Positions 10,230 through 22,368 of a stretch of DNA of 64,000 nucleotides are shown in pieces (positions within the stretch are counted from its first letter, which is position 1; each line of letters opens with the position of its first letter). The notes beneath the pieces are model-generated. The model saw only the letters and a list, made by a program, of their open reading frames with translations, was not told where the DNA came from and made no database searches. This DNA comes from Saccharina japonica. Its lineage: Eukaryota; Sar; Phaeophyceae; Laminariales; Laminariaceae. The stretch is from assembly GCA_008828725.1 (NCBI GenBank), contig MEHQ01003188.1, positions 338,135-402,134 on the forward strand. The letters run 5' to 3'. Made by a program: the position numbers and the translations under genes.

Positions 10230-13100
10230 CTGGGCCATGCTCGGGCTCAGGGACCATGGGTAGGGGTTGGAAAAATATATATAGATTGTTCGCGCGAAGC
10301 GCGAAAAAAATATAAAGGCGTTTTTCTCGGGCGAGCTAAACTACAACACACTTAATAATAGTGAGCAAACATAAGAAACGGGAATGCTGGTCCAGCCATA
10401 ATTTCTTATTTGGGAAAATAACGTTATATACTAATTTCAGTATAACCGCTCTCGAATTTCTTATTTCATGCCATATACGTACCTGTACGTAGTACATCTT
10501 TTACCTGTACTCTGTATATGCCGTATACGAAGAGGTCGAGACTTGAACGTTAAAATCGACCTCATGTAAAAGTGTGTATCTCTTCGAGATAATGTCCGAT
10601 TTCAAAACGGTTTTTCACGTTGCATTATCTGGAATTTCGCATATAGATTGGTAGTGCCGGTATATCCGTTGCATGTGAAGGATTGTGGAGGTGGCGTCAC
10701 AAAACTTAGGCAAGAAAAAAAAAACGTATTACGACTACAGCTAGGTGCTCTAGAATGTATCTCTGGCGACTGGTGACACAGAACGATCACACATGATATA
10801 CTCACCAAAACGTGTACTGGGGAAGTGATATGTCACATATGCTATGATAAGCATAGATACATGGAAAGTTGTGTAGTGATGTAACGACGACGTTCACCAC
10901 ATTTTCCACAACACACACAATGCACAAACAGTGCACAAACAATCTACGCCGCCCTCGGCCTCGTCCAAGAAAACACATTGCAATACAGCGAAAACACCGA
11001 CGCGTTTGTTAAAAATAAGACGAAAGCAATCGTTAAAAGCAAAAAGTACCGTCAGCAGCGCAGCAGCAAGTATGCTAAAGCAAATGCTTTGCGTCAGTCC
11101 CTATTCAACGTCCGCGGCAGCTAAAGACAGGCGCCTCTGCGACTAGGCCTGCCCCATCTAGATTCCTCGTACGACCCAAGGTTCAAACCGAACTTGCAGG
11201 GAAGAAATGCTATTTTCCTCTGCGCTTCGTGACGAATACGTTTTTCGTCCCTGGGCGAGGGTCAGCAGGTACGGTACATCGCTGCTCGTCCAAATAAGGG
11301 TCCTGGGTGGTTATAAGACCTTCCACCCTTACGGTGTCCGCACTCCTGGCGACCTCCTGATTTCTTAATCGGTATACGACCACCATTCCCTCCGCCCCCC
11401 GCCCCCTCGTGACAATACCCACCCGCGAGGGGCGTACTCTTCTCCGCCCCTCCCTCCGCCGTCCCGGCCGCAACCATGGATGGCGCCCACGGGTCCCGCG
11501 TTGAGAGATCGGGATCAAACATTCGAGGCGTGGCCACAGCATTGCTCAAACTCTTGGACGGTGCTTGCCGCATCATCCCCCTGACGACCCCGCGGCTGCT
11601 TTCATGCTCGAGGGCCATAGTGTTGATCAAGCTCGCGCGCCTCGCAAATACCGAAACATAGCTTTGTAGTTAGCTGGCTATCTTCCTGTCGATGGAAACG
11701 ACGAAGAGGGTGCGAAGATACCAGCGGCAGCCGTGAATATGAGGGAGACAACAAGAGGACAATAATAGTGTTGCCGTGGCCCGCAAACGACTTCGACACC
11801 TATCCGCCGATTTAAGTGAGCAGCCACTCGTGTACATCCGAAACGAGCGCGCATTTAATTCCATTTACATAGCACAATATATAATTGATATCAATAGTAC
11901 CACTACTTTCAAGAAAGCTAGCTACCCGTCTCCTCGCCAACAAGAGTACTTCTCATGCCTCAGCACGACTCGTAAGCGAGACCAGGTTATGACACGCACC
12001 AAAGTTTGCAATGCTTTACATATTGTGATAGCTATACAAGGATCTACACCTGCCTCTCATCTGGATATCGCTGTCGCCTGGTCGCGTGTGATCCGTAACT
12101 TCGTCGTCCTGGCCAAGGGCGAGACCCATCTACTCGTTGCCTTCTTTGGCTCCACCTGCAGCATCGTCGCCTCCATCATCAGTGTTATCTGGAAGTTGAT
12201 TGGGAAATTGTACGGTCCATGCCACATTAGCGTATTAGACAGTGAAACAAAAATCGCAAACACACGCAAGCGCTACACAATATAGTTCGCTTGCATCAGA
12301 AGTGTCAGACTCTACCAAACGCAATAAAACACCCGTAGAACGTTTACACACATGCCATCAAGCGTACGTTTAAGCTCAAGAGAACGACCAACGACTTACC
12401 TGCTGTCTTTGCGGTGTTCCCTGTAGGAAGGCCGACGTCGTTGAAGTCACCAGGGTACCCCACACCATCGTCCAGCGGTACCTTGTAAGATTCCTCCCTA
12501 CGGATGATACATAAGCCCCGCAACGCTAAATCTTCCAAAGTGGCAGGTTCAGCGGACTCCGTCCGTGTTTGCCTTCGTGTACACCTCCCCCCCCTCCCTC
12601 AACGCATCCTCCTCCTTCCTGGGAAGCACGCTCGCCTCTGCGGCTGCATCCAACCCCTCGTCACCGCCTACTGCGATTTCCTGCAGGGGGTGGGTAGGGC
12701 GCCGTTTCGGGGTACTGCGCCCCGGCCTGAAGCAGTGGATACCGCATGTTTGCCTGGCCCCTCATGACACGGGTATCGGCGAGGACCTAGCGTACAGGAC
12801 AAAGTCACCTTGTGTGTTTACCCTCGTAAGGTTGACCCCTCCCCACCGCCCGACTAGCTGGGTCGGAACTGCCCAGTGACAGAGAGCCACAAGCGACGCG
12901 AAGAGTAGCTGGAGCTGTACAGGAGCACATGTTTCGCGGAGAGGGTGTGGACGACGCCTGTTTCACGGAGAGGGGCGCGGATGAGGGCGGGAAAGGATGA
13001 AGGAACTCTTGTGTGTGAAACTTGAGGGGCGATGAGCGTTACGGTCCAAACTAGTACAAAAAATCGATGATAGACTTTGGGCCGGCCACCGTCTTTTCTC
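10230..13100. other. Region without recognisable gene
   Basis: Frames here are short and unrelated to known proteins. A hairpin-like TTCGCGCGAAGCGCGAA lies at about 10290-10306. GC-rich stretches at 11330-11500 and 12560-12760 may be eroded exons or element remains, but nothing specific can be claimed. Confidence 0.5.
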
Positions 13101-13108
13101 GCTAACTT

Positions 13109-13672
13109 TCAAACCGGGCGCAGGGTGCTCAGGTTCAGGGAACGCTGAGGCGAAGCGACGGGGCACGTGAAATCGACCATGTTTTTGTACAGAAGGAACG
13201 AGGCAAATATATCAGCCAGGCTTAGTCCCCTTATGCGTCGTTGAGGCGAGCGCTCGCGCAGCGGGAGAACGGAATGGTGCTCTTCGGCAAATGCTTCCCC
13301 AGTAGGCTTGCCATCATGGCTGCGTGTTATCGAGACTATTTTGCTACCGACTCCAACTTGGCGAACGGATCCAAGTACAAGGTATTCGCTGCTTCTACAC
13401 CCCAGGTGTTGAAGACCTGTGCAGCATCCATTTTGATGGCGACACCAGTCAGCGCAGGGTTCATCGAGCAGAAAGGCGGTCGCCGTGCAAGTTGGTGCAA
13501 AGGCACCAAAGGTCAAAGAGTGCAGGTATCCCTGCACAAAAACCACAAAATCAGTGTTTATATAACAACACCGCCGCGACCGTTCACCTATGTAGTTTCC
13601 TACCAGAAAAAAAAGACACAGGTACGAGTATGTACTCGTGTTCTTTGTCATGCCACTCATGGTTAGCTACGC
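13109..13672 (-). pseudogene. Possible decayed 3'-5' exonuclease (WRN/RNase D-like)
   Basis: On the minus strand one frame reads ALTGVAIKMDAAQVFNTWG followed by VEAANTLYLDPFAK. This resembles the VGVGI.GDA..L...G and NTVDL motif of DnaQ-fold WRN/RNase D exonucleases. A second frame further on has GLSLADIFASFLLYKNMVDF, like the L..L....L.K...K block that follows. The two frames differ, and a stop lies between the exonuclease block and its neighbours. Upstream, ACCAAG|GTGAGC (near 13672) and TTTTTGTGCAG (near 13531) look like an intron. The catalytic DxE motif was not found. I read this as a broken gene; chance similarity is possible. Confidence 0.3.
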
Positions 13673-13956
13673 TCACCTTGGTTGTGTTGGAGTCCACGGG
13701 TAGACCATGAAGAACCATAGGGAACGTCTCCTTTGTGAGCCCCGTCTCCAAGTGCAAGAAGAGGAGGTGCCATACTGGGCGGCTACAACAGCAGTACGTT
13801 GATGGTCGCTATGTTTTCCCTCCTGGAATCGACTGTCTCCCACTCCGCGTATACGGGACCTTCTTCCCTTCCACCCGGTTGGTCACTCTTACGAAGGGCA
13901 CCGGCAGCAACAACAGCATGGGCGGCTTTAAGTCGTTGCGCCCGTAGACTCTGAGC

Positions 13957-14350
13957 TTGACCTCGTCGGAGTGCTCGGGCTGCTTGTTCGGCTGCTTTCT
14001 CCTGCTGCTATTCCTGCTGCCTGCTGGCTCTATTGGTGCTGTTGGTGGTGGTGGTGGTGGTGGTGGTGGTGGTGGTGGTGTTGGTGCTGCTGCTGCTGCT
14101 GCTACTGGCACTGGTGCTTATGTTCGGCCTCTAGCACGGGCTTTCCCCTTCGAAGTCTGCTGCGTTCCCTGTCTGTGCTGCTTGCTGCTGGTTGATGTTG
14201 TTGGTACTTCTCTTGGCGTTGCTCTCCCTCCTCAGCGTCGTGCGCCTGACACGGAGAGCTCTGACTGCCTGGTCTGTAGTTGCTGCTGGTCTCTCTGCTG
14301 CTGTGATGCTGGTGCTGTGGTAGTGGTGCTGTGCTGCTGCTGCTGAAGAT
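13957..14350. repeat. GGT and GCT trinucleotide-rich tract
   Basis: A (GGT)n run at about 14042-14079 is followed by GCT repeats, and a second CTG-rich run ends near 14344. On the minus strand it reads as Pro, Ala and Gln runs and may be a low-complexity exon connected to the exonuclease-like fragment. No domain supports this. Confidence 0.6.
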
Positions 14351-14359
14351 GATGATGTT

Positions 14360-15240
14360 GGCACCGAGGACGGCTCTCGTATGTACAGAAACATGACAGT
14401 CCCGTGAGCGCGGGTCGAATCTCGGGGTGGTTTTGGCCTTTTGGCCAATGAGCATCGTCGTAATCAAAAGTCGTTTTTAAACTCGCTCGGTAAAACACTC
14501 GTATTTTAGCGTATTGACCAATAAAAACGCGTCGTAATCAAGAAAAATCCCCTACCGATTGCACCAGTGCCCATGCTCGCGCTCCGCTCAAATGTTCTCC
14601 AGCTGATCCCCGCCATGAGCATGCATCTCATCAACTTCGAACTCCCATAATTTAGTTTTTGAATTTGAATTTTGAATTTTGAATTTTGTTCTGGCAGGAA
14701 TGACTGTGATATGTACGTGGCCTTTGATTCAACACCACACCAAGTATTTTTGAAATCCCATTCCTCAACGCGTTCCCAACTCCCAACCCCTACCTCCTTG
14801 TACATACACATACTCGTACAAATATGCATGTGGTGAAGAAATGGCTAAATGATGTTGAGGGTACTCTACAGCAGTGCGTAGCTCTTTCGCTCATTTTTGT
14901 TTTTGCTCATCTTGAACGCGCGTGCTTTACAGATAGCTCGTACGTATTGTACGTATCATAGCTCTCCCTGTTGATGGACTGCTGCTGTGCTGTCTTTTTT
15001 TTCTTCGTTTTTTCGTGTTTTGGTCCTGGTTTTCGGCTTGCTTTGTGGGTCGCGACTTCCCGCGTCTACGAGTACCTACCTGCGAATGAAAATCTGTGTA
15101 CCCGCTTGTGTTTTCACACTTACTTGCGTACCTTCTTGTGTATTCGCTCGTATTGTCATGCTTCCCTGCCTTTTTCAAATTTCTTATTTCCTCTACGAGT
15201 ACTATCGGATAATCATGGAAGTTGTGATTTATCCTTATTA
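14360..15240. other. Region without recognisable gene
   Basis: Only short frames are present. A GAATTTTGAATTTTGAATTT run lies near 14655-14690. Confidence 0.5.
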
Positions 15241-15249
15241 TAATCTGTT

Positions 15250-15716
15250 AGAACAGCCGGTTTTCCTAACTGAGAATTGCCTTTCCGATGAGAATAAAAA
15301 TCGATTTTACAGTAGTACTTTGTTATTGTTTAAGAGTTGTATTTCGCTCACGGTCAAAATTTGACCTTAAACATATGTCCCTCGATGGTAGGTATCGATC
15401 CACGAAAAAAAAATTGAAATCAACCTTGACAGGCTCGAAAAATCGAGGATTTAAGGAAATTTGCATATATGAGCGAGGTACCTCGCCCATAAATAAATCC
15501 AGATTTGCTGGGATCTTCGATATCTTGAGACTGCCGATGCCCATTTCATTTTTTTTTGTCATCGACGTGTCACAACTGACAATAGTTTACTGTGAAAAAC
15601 ATGACTGTGAGGGCAGTACATCTCTTACAATTCAAAAACCAATATTTTCGATTTTCATTATCATCGGAATCTGTCGGAAAGGCAATTCTCAATTAGGAAA
15701 ATCGGCTGTTTTATCT
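15250..15716. mobile_element. Inverted-repeat MITE (family C), full copy
   Basis: The left end (from TTAGAACAGCCGGTTTTCC through GAGAATTGCCTTTCCGATGA) is the reverse complement of the right end (TCGGAAAGGCAATTCTCA through GGAAAATCGGCTGTTTT). Each arm is ~60 bp around ~350 bp of non-coding DNA. It lacks a transposase, so it is a miniature DNA transposon. A second partial copy is in intron 4 of the EF-hand gene. Confidence 0.75.
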
Positions 15717-15719
15717 CTC

Positions 15720-16355
15720 TTCTAGAAGAGGTGTCAAATACCTTGGCGTGGCAATGATGTGAGAACACCATCTTCAGGTATCATCGACAGGTACAGCAGT
15801 GGTATACCAGGTATGAAAGTACTCGTATGCACTCCTGTACGTCCGGGCAGCCTGTTTTCTTTATTTGGGCAGTATCGAGCGGAACTGCATACGCCACGTT
15901 GTTATATAACGTGAGTAAGCAAAACTCGACGTGAGTCGACGAGCAACGCAAGAAAGCGCTAGCCCGTTCGCGCGATAAAATCCAAGGCGCGCGTGCCGTA
16001 GCGGAGAGAAGTGGGCGGGGATGCTTTGAGACCCCGGGTCTGAGATAACACGAAAAAGGGCATTCCTAAAACAAATAAACGAGGGTCCATCCTGAGCTGC
16101 GAATGGATAGCGCTGTAAAAAGACGACTCGATCGGTAAAATATTGACGACGGCACGAGTATCGCACCAGAAACCCCCCTTAAGCAGAGACGCACAACGTC
16201 GGAGCAAGAGCGCACACAACTTGACACAGGTGTCGACACTGACGCACAGCAGTGCAAGCGCCAACCCCACGAGTGCTTGGAACTCGACCATGCAACGACG
16301 ACAGTACAAAGGTGTAATTAGCAGTTCGCGAGGCATGCACTTCAAGTGTAACCAG
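15720..16355. other. Region without recognisable gene
   Basis: No conserved frame. A TACAGCAGTGGTATACCAGG word near 15793-15812 is typical of short words scattered over the window. Confidence 0.5.
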
Positions 16356-16359
16356 ACGT

Positions 16360-17188
16360 TCACCCGGGTACCTGGCGAGTAGTCACCCCGGTGAAAAAAC
16401 GGGTGCATCGTACCTTTTGTCCCACTCCGCTATACCCGTCGATGATATTACTGTTGGATACTACGTATCAGGTATAAAACCAAACCAAGAACTGTGCCGG
16501 GTAGCGCGTATCATACTATGCCCGACATGCCCTTCCCCAAGCACACTATCTGCGTCCACCCAAAAACCATGCCACAGCTGAAAAAAACTGTACGGAACAT
16601 CCATATAGAATTAACAATTATTCAACAGGTTTAAATCGCTGAGGATACCCTCTTACTAAGAGTTTTGTGCCAAGATGATATCTTGTGATCGTGGCAGTCT
16701 TGGTATTGACCCACTACCATACCCACAAGCCTACCTATCTGACTAAACACGCCCTTGAACGATAACACCCCACTGGGCAGTTTATTCCAAACATCAAATT
16801 CCGGACTCGATACCGACGTTCCAACCCCGCCCTGCAGCAGCAAGTCGGTGCGATGCCATGCTGCCGCCTCACAATAATAACTCCCACAGGCGACACCGGC
16901 CATTTACATCCATCCACGCACTCAGAACATGGCGGCCTTTCACAAAACCATCATAATTTTATATGCTACTTCCTCTTGGCAAAGGGGAAACATCCACCCC
17001 TCCATTCTGAGCCAGAACAGCAGCAGCAGCAGTAGGGCAGCAGCGTGCCCTCGACATCGATCAAGAACTTTCTCGCCCGCCACCCCATGTTGATAAGTTT
17101 AATGCTTCTCGCAATATCTGGAACGGAAGCAGAGGGCACGGGAGGGGTACGGTTATTGGTCTCGCTGTAGAGCCGAAGTCGCACAGAG
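16360..17188 (+). repeat. Dispersed ~850 bp repeat, copy 2
   Basis: Diverged copy of 16-870 in the same orientation, with the same order of landmarks from CACCCGGGTACC to CTCGCTGTAGAGCCG. It lies 2 kb from ankyrin paralogue 2 on its lower-coordinate side, whereas copy 1 is 8 kb from paralogue 1. Confidence 0.8.
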
Positions 17189-19115
17189 CTTCTATGATAC
17201 TTCGTGCAAGAGCGACGATCGACCGACCGACCGACGGTCGTAAGCGAGCGGCCGTCGATCGTAAAAACAAAAAATGAAAAGCAGAAAACGAAAAACAAAA
17301 TGATACCAGAAAAACAAATAAACTTTTGCTAAACGTATTTGAAACAAAATGAGAAACAACAAAAAATATCCCCTATCCCCTGATAAAACCGCCATAACGC
17401 AAAAATCCGATCGTACCATGAAACAACACATTTTAACAGAGATTCTGCTGTGGCTCTCGGGTACCCGTCACGCCCCTCCCGCGCCCGCCGTGTTTCCGAT
17501 TAGGTCGGGGCCAAGCGCCTCTCTCTCTGTCCCAGGGAGCCCCCTTACGCGCTGTGCTCGGGGGCCGCCTAGCCCAGCGACGCTCTTTAACCCGACTCGA
17601 TACTACGACTGTCGAGCTGCGAAATCGATCTTGCAAGAAACGAAAAACATGCCGCTATGTCCGTAATTATCAACACCGATGGATCATTAATATTCATACC
17701 AAAACGATCCTTGTATTCATAGACAGAGTATGTGGGCTCATCCAAACAGCAGCCTCGCTAACCACCCTCCTTCGTCTCTCCTCTCTCGACGACCACGTCA
17801 CGGCGAGACGCGAACGCCCCTCCCCCCCTCCTTCTGCCCCTCTCTCTCCCAACGCCTGCCGAACCCCGCGGTGGCGACGTGCTTGCCCGCGCTGACAATG
17901 CGAGGCCGGGCTCTCCCTAGTGGCGGGAGGACACCCCAACCCCTCTATGTTCAAGGAACCGCGGAATTACCCCGCACCCGTACTTCGGTCTTCCACGCCT
18001 GCGCCGCGAAAAAACCGTGCCGGCGCGGCGCGAGACGGCGGGTCCCCCCCTGTGTGTACCCTACCCCCCCCCCCCAACCCACGGCGAAATCTGGGGCCGA
18101 AACGCCCAATGACGGCGCACCCGCGAGGCCTCAGTAACCCAAGTAAGATGCCTCCGACAGAGAGAAAGGGATTTCGTGCCCGCAGTTTTCTGATTGGTCA
18201 ATTTTTTTGGGTGTAAATTTTGAATGATAGAAAATCCTTGGTCGAGATTTGTCGTCATCCGGAATCGTGACGTCACTTTTCTGAAAAAATAAAAACTTGG
18301 AAAAGTTGCCGTGGATGATGACGTCAGTCCAATTTATTCGAAAAATTGAATACGGAAAGTTTTACTCGGAGCATGTTATCTTCCTCCACTCTCTCTCTAT
18401 GATACGACAACGACAATATCCGTTTCCTTTTTATGCATACACAGATAGGAGTATCGCTATTACATCATACGAGCTGTAGACGATATATATGAGTAAAAAT
18501 GTCCACTACTACGAGTAAACTGTGCGGTTCGTACTCCGCCACCGTAAGATACACAAGTACCGCGACCGATACTTGAGTTCGCACAGGGGTGCGATCTCAG
18601 CGCTCGTGTTCTCGACAACGGTAATGGTGCTAAAATCGAAAATTCTATTTTTGGGAGGCTCTCGCCAACCAGATGTTTTCCGAAACACCCTGTTCGGTGT
18701 TGTCAACCTTCCCGTTCAGGAAAAATCTACTGTAGCGCCTGAAAACGACCGCACCCCTGCGTGAATTCAACGCCCTTTACGGGTACGTACGAGTTCCGAA
18801 AACACTATAACAACTCGTGCGAATTGTACTCGACAAGACATATAAATATGTACGAGCATTCGAAAATAGCTGATACACGAGAGATACTGCTAAGCGGTGA
18901 CCGGTTGTCTGTGAGTACGAGTCGTATCGTTCGACTAAAAACTGTAGCAGCAGTACGGGTACCTCTAATCTGCCACCACGCCGGATGATAAGAGTGCGAT
19001 TACAAACACTAGCAGGACGACCGCCAAAACACATAAAACAATCCGAGCATCGTGCACGACTCGGCATGCTCGAAAAAAGCCAACTCTTTTGCAAAACATG
19101 CGAGAAACAACGCGC
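17189..19115. other. Region without recognisable gene
   Basis: Contains a CGACCGACCGACCGACGGTCG palindromic stretch near 17218-17237, a poly-C run at about 18065-18074, and pyrimidine-rich sequence at 17750-17860. No protein family was recognised. Any 3' exon of ankyrin paralogue 2 would have to lie here. Confidence 0.5.
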
Positions 19116-19119
19116 TCAC

Positions 19120-20381
19120 CTGCCGACGAGAGTCACGAAGAAGTTACCAGCGTCCTTCGGCCGGATGATTTTCAAACTCACGGGGAACTTTGGCGCTGCT
19201 GGCGGGGACGAGACGGCAGCGCCAGCATCACCGCAACCATCACCGCGCACCTCTGCAGCGGGCCACGCCCACGACCGAGCTCGGTACGCTGGGCCTTGCT
19301 CTAGCATCCGGCGAATGGCGACTTCCTTGTTCGGATCCATCTGAACCCCGCCATCGAGTTCCCCCCCGATGTCGTCTCGAGGGATACGCCCTTCCGAGTC
19401 GCGTACCGCCTCGTCCGCCCCCGCCGCCAGGAGAACGCTCACCACGGCGGGACAGCAGAAGGCAGCGGCGTGGTGAACCAGCTGTCTGCCATCGGTTCCG
19501 GTGTTGGCCCACTGCGATCGCCCCTCTTCTCCGTCCACCTCAAGCAGCAGCTTGAGGATTATCGCCTGGCTGCAATTTATGGCACCGTACAGCGTCATGG
19601 GGAAATTCCTCCTGCCCCCGACCGCCTGCATCCCTTTGTTGACCAGAACCCGCACCACGCCCACGAAGCCTCCAACCGTGGCCGCCACGAGCGGTGATGA
19701 GAGGATGTGCATTTGGTCCTGAGGCATCCAATGCACCGCTCCGAGCGACAGCAGCCGGGATGCCATGCCATCGTGGCCTTTGGCGCACGCCAGGAAGAGC
19801 GGCGTGTGGTGTTCAACGGTGTAGCTGTTCAACGTGGCGGGTGCTCCGTTGTACAGAATACCGCACAGGTCGCAGAGATTGTATCGGGCGGCCATGTGCA
19901 GAGGGGTTTCCCCGTCCTCATCTGCCAAGGTCGGGTCGGCGCCCGCATCTAGCAGCAACCGCACCAAATCAACGCTGTTGTGCTCGTACTCGCAAGCCGC
20001 CAAGAGCGGGGTGCGACCTTTCTTATCAGTGGCATTGGGGTCAGCGCGGGCCCGTTCCAGCAGCAAGCGAATGGTTTCGACGTTGCCGCACTTCGCACCT
20101 ATATGAAGAGCCCGTTCTCCGGGCCTCATACTACGCTCCAAGCGCGAACGGACGCTTGACAGCCCGAGAGCGGCAGGCCTATCGGGATCTGCCCCTCGAT
20201 CGATTAAAAGGCGGAGCATGCCATGGTCACTCCAACGAGCGGCGGCCATGATGGGCGCGAAAGGTAGTTCTGGGGATGAGGCATTCACGTCCGCTCCAGC
20301 CAGCAGGGCGTCTGTCACCGTATACATGTCTCCAGTGCACGCACCACGAAACAAGGCTAGGTTAGTCTCGACAGAAGGCAT
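19120..20381 (-). CDS. Ankyrin-repeat protein, paralogue 2 (5' exon)
   Basis: The exon encodes about 421 residues from MPSVETNLALFRGACTGDM, colinear with the exon at 8940-10129. Ankyrin consensus is clear in ERALHIGAKCGNVETIRLLL, GRTPLLAACEYEHNSVDLV and GETPLHMAARYN. The family block GPAYRARSWAWPAAE is followed by KIIRPKDAGNFFVTLVGR. The last codons again end in AG|GTGAGC (19120/19119), so a further exon is expected. CTTGCTTTCAG lies two bases before the ATG. It may be a 3' splice site, so the ATG may open a second exon. An extra segment near residues 55-70 (DRGADPDRPAALG) is not obvious in paralogue 1. The role is unknown; it is presumably a protein-binding scaffold. Confidence 0.85.
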
Positions 20382-22368
20382 ATCTGAAAGCAAGAAGGCG
20401 CAGCGACTGACGGCACGACTATCTCACCAAGATCGCTTCGGTGGTCCACAGGCTGACGGACGGGAATAGCATGCAGTGCACAGCACACCAGTACAGAGCA
20501 CAGGACACAGCACACAGAGTACAAGCACGAGTACACCGCACCCCCTGTGCGCTGGACAGGTTGGACTGCTGTGGATCGGACTTTTTGTGTGGGGCGCAGT
20601 CGCGCTGTCCCCGCTATGACTAGACATTTCATAACTTGGAACTCCCGTATTGGGGGTATCATGAGTGAAAAGCTTCCGCCCACTTTGGGCACGGAACCTC
20701 GCAAGGTGCGTGCTTGTATCGTATTTTGAATACACGATGCCGAGAGTAGAACGTTCGTACTATGGGGATGTGAGGTATTGCGGGCTGAAGGCCATCAGGC
20801 TCACACGTTATGTGTGAGATTGAGATGTTGATTGTTGCTCCAGGTTGTACTTTTTTGGTACAATTTGAATACTGGTGACAGCAGCATCAGCGATCTCGGC
20901 GTACGAAGTCGGATATGGCTGATGGTGCCCCGTACGAAGTTACCTCCGCCAAAGGGCTGTCTGGTGACCGTTTGTGCTACTATCGCTGCTGCTGCTCCTG
21001 CTGCCATTGCTTGCTTTTGTCGGGGGTGCTTAGCCCTCTCCAAGGCCAATTTATACCGTCAACAAGACAGCAATATTTGTCTGTGATATCGTACGTAGAC
21101 GTAGACAGCTAGCTCTACGAACATTTCGTAATTGGCGCGAGTTTGGCGCGAAATTGCGCGAAATCAATCCCCACACTGCTTTCAGGATGAAGATTGAAAA
21201 AAAAAAAAAAAAAAGATACCCGCGGGACAACGGGATATGGAAACAGGCAAAAGCAGTTTCACGTGTTCAACGGGTACATAGTTCGTGTAAATACCGTGCC
21301 TACATACAGCCTAGAGACATACTTGTACCGTAAGTCGTATGAATAGCGCCGTATACCTTTGGAACTTCAGTGGGGTTGATAATTGACGAGACAAAGTGAC
21401 GAGTACAGCGTACAGCGATGGCCACTGCGTGATTGGTGATTGGAGGAGGATACAAATTGGTGTTCGAGGTACAATGCAAGGACTCGTACGGCACGGGCGC
21501 AACACGATCCTACCCGCACTTCTGAGCCCTCACGCTGCTCGTACTAAAGTTATCATTGTTTTGGTCGCTATCTCGGGGCCCAAAGGGGTCACTTACAATC
21601 GTACCAGGTACGAAGTCTACCCGGAATATTGAGAGTGATTACGTATTCGATCTCCGTGCGTGTGTGGGTGTGTGCTCACCAACCCCAATCTCCAGCCTTT
21701 GCAATCGCAAGCAGGCACAACGGGCGGACGGGCCCCCCTTCTTTCTTGTTGGTGTTGGAAGGTCATGACGTTTTCACCTCCCCTGCCCAGGCGACGAGTA
21801 CCGGTAAACTACCGGTTCCTGGTCGGGGTCTAGACGCAGTCCTTACGTAGCAAGATTTCATACAACACCCCCTCTTGTTATCACCCCCCCTTGTGTCACA
21901 CCCCTTTGTTACCACCCTCCCCCCTATATTTCTTGTGGGGCTTCCATTCATGATGCTGTATGAACAAGGGTTTAGATACCCCGCACCTCTCCACTAAAGC
22001 ACGCCTGGTGGTGGACTTTGTCATAATGAAATGGTGTGCTATCTTGCGTATTTACGGTGCTCATGCTGAAATAGCACCAAGTACGCCAAAATTACTGCTC
22101 CTCGAGAGCAGCACAAACAAACAATCTCGGTACCACACATACGTCATCTGAACCTGCTGGCCATCTGTCCATTCATAGTTCGCGGGAGCACGTGGTGTTG
22201 TTGCGCACGATGCAGGAAGGCAGTCTTCGTGGGGGATACAAAAAAGAAGCCGGCTCTGCTTCTGCTGCTGCGGCTTTTGCTGTTTCGACTAACCACGAAA
22301 ACCCGCCTTGCCCGATCCCTTGTTCGCCTCTTCTCTCCACCCCGCCCGCGTGGGATTGGTACGATAGA
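20382..22368. other. Intergenic region before the FAN1 gene
   Basis: The first ~85 bases match the 5' flank of ankyrin paralogue 1. Beyond that there is an ACAG/CACAGCAC-rich stretch at 20475-20560, a poly-A run at 21197-21215 and short frames only. The divergent arrangement (ankyrin leftward, FAN1 rightward) means any promoters of both genes lie here. Confidence 0.5.

Noticed and set aside
13109-13660. Copia-type protein fragment
   Set aside because: Some residues first suggested a retrotransposon protease/integrase border, but no zinc knuckle, integrase or reverse transcriptase motif is nearby. The exonuclease reading fits better.
13957-14346. Secreted Gly/Ala-rich protein with a hydrophobic start
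   Set aside because: The frame is produced by GGT, GCT and CTG repeats, and the apparent signal peptide is repeat-coded Leu/Cys.
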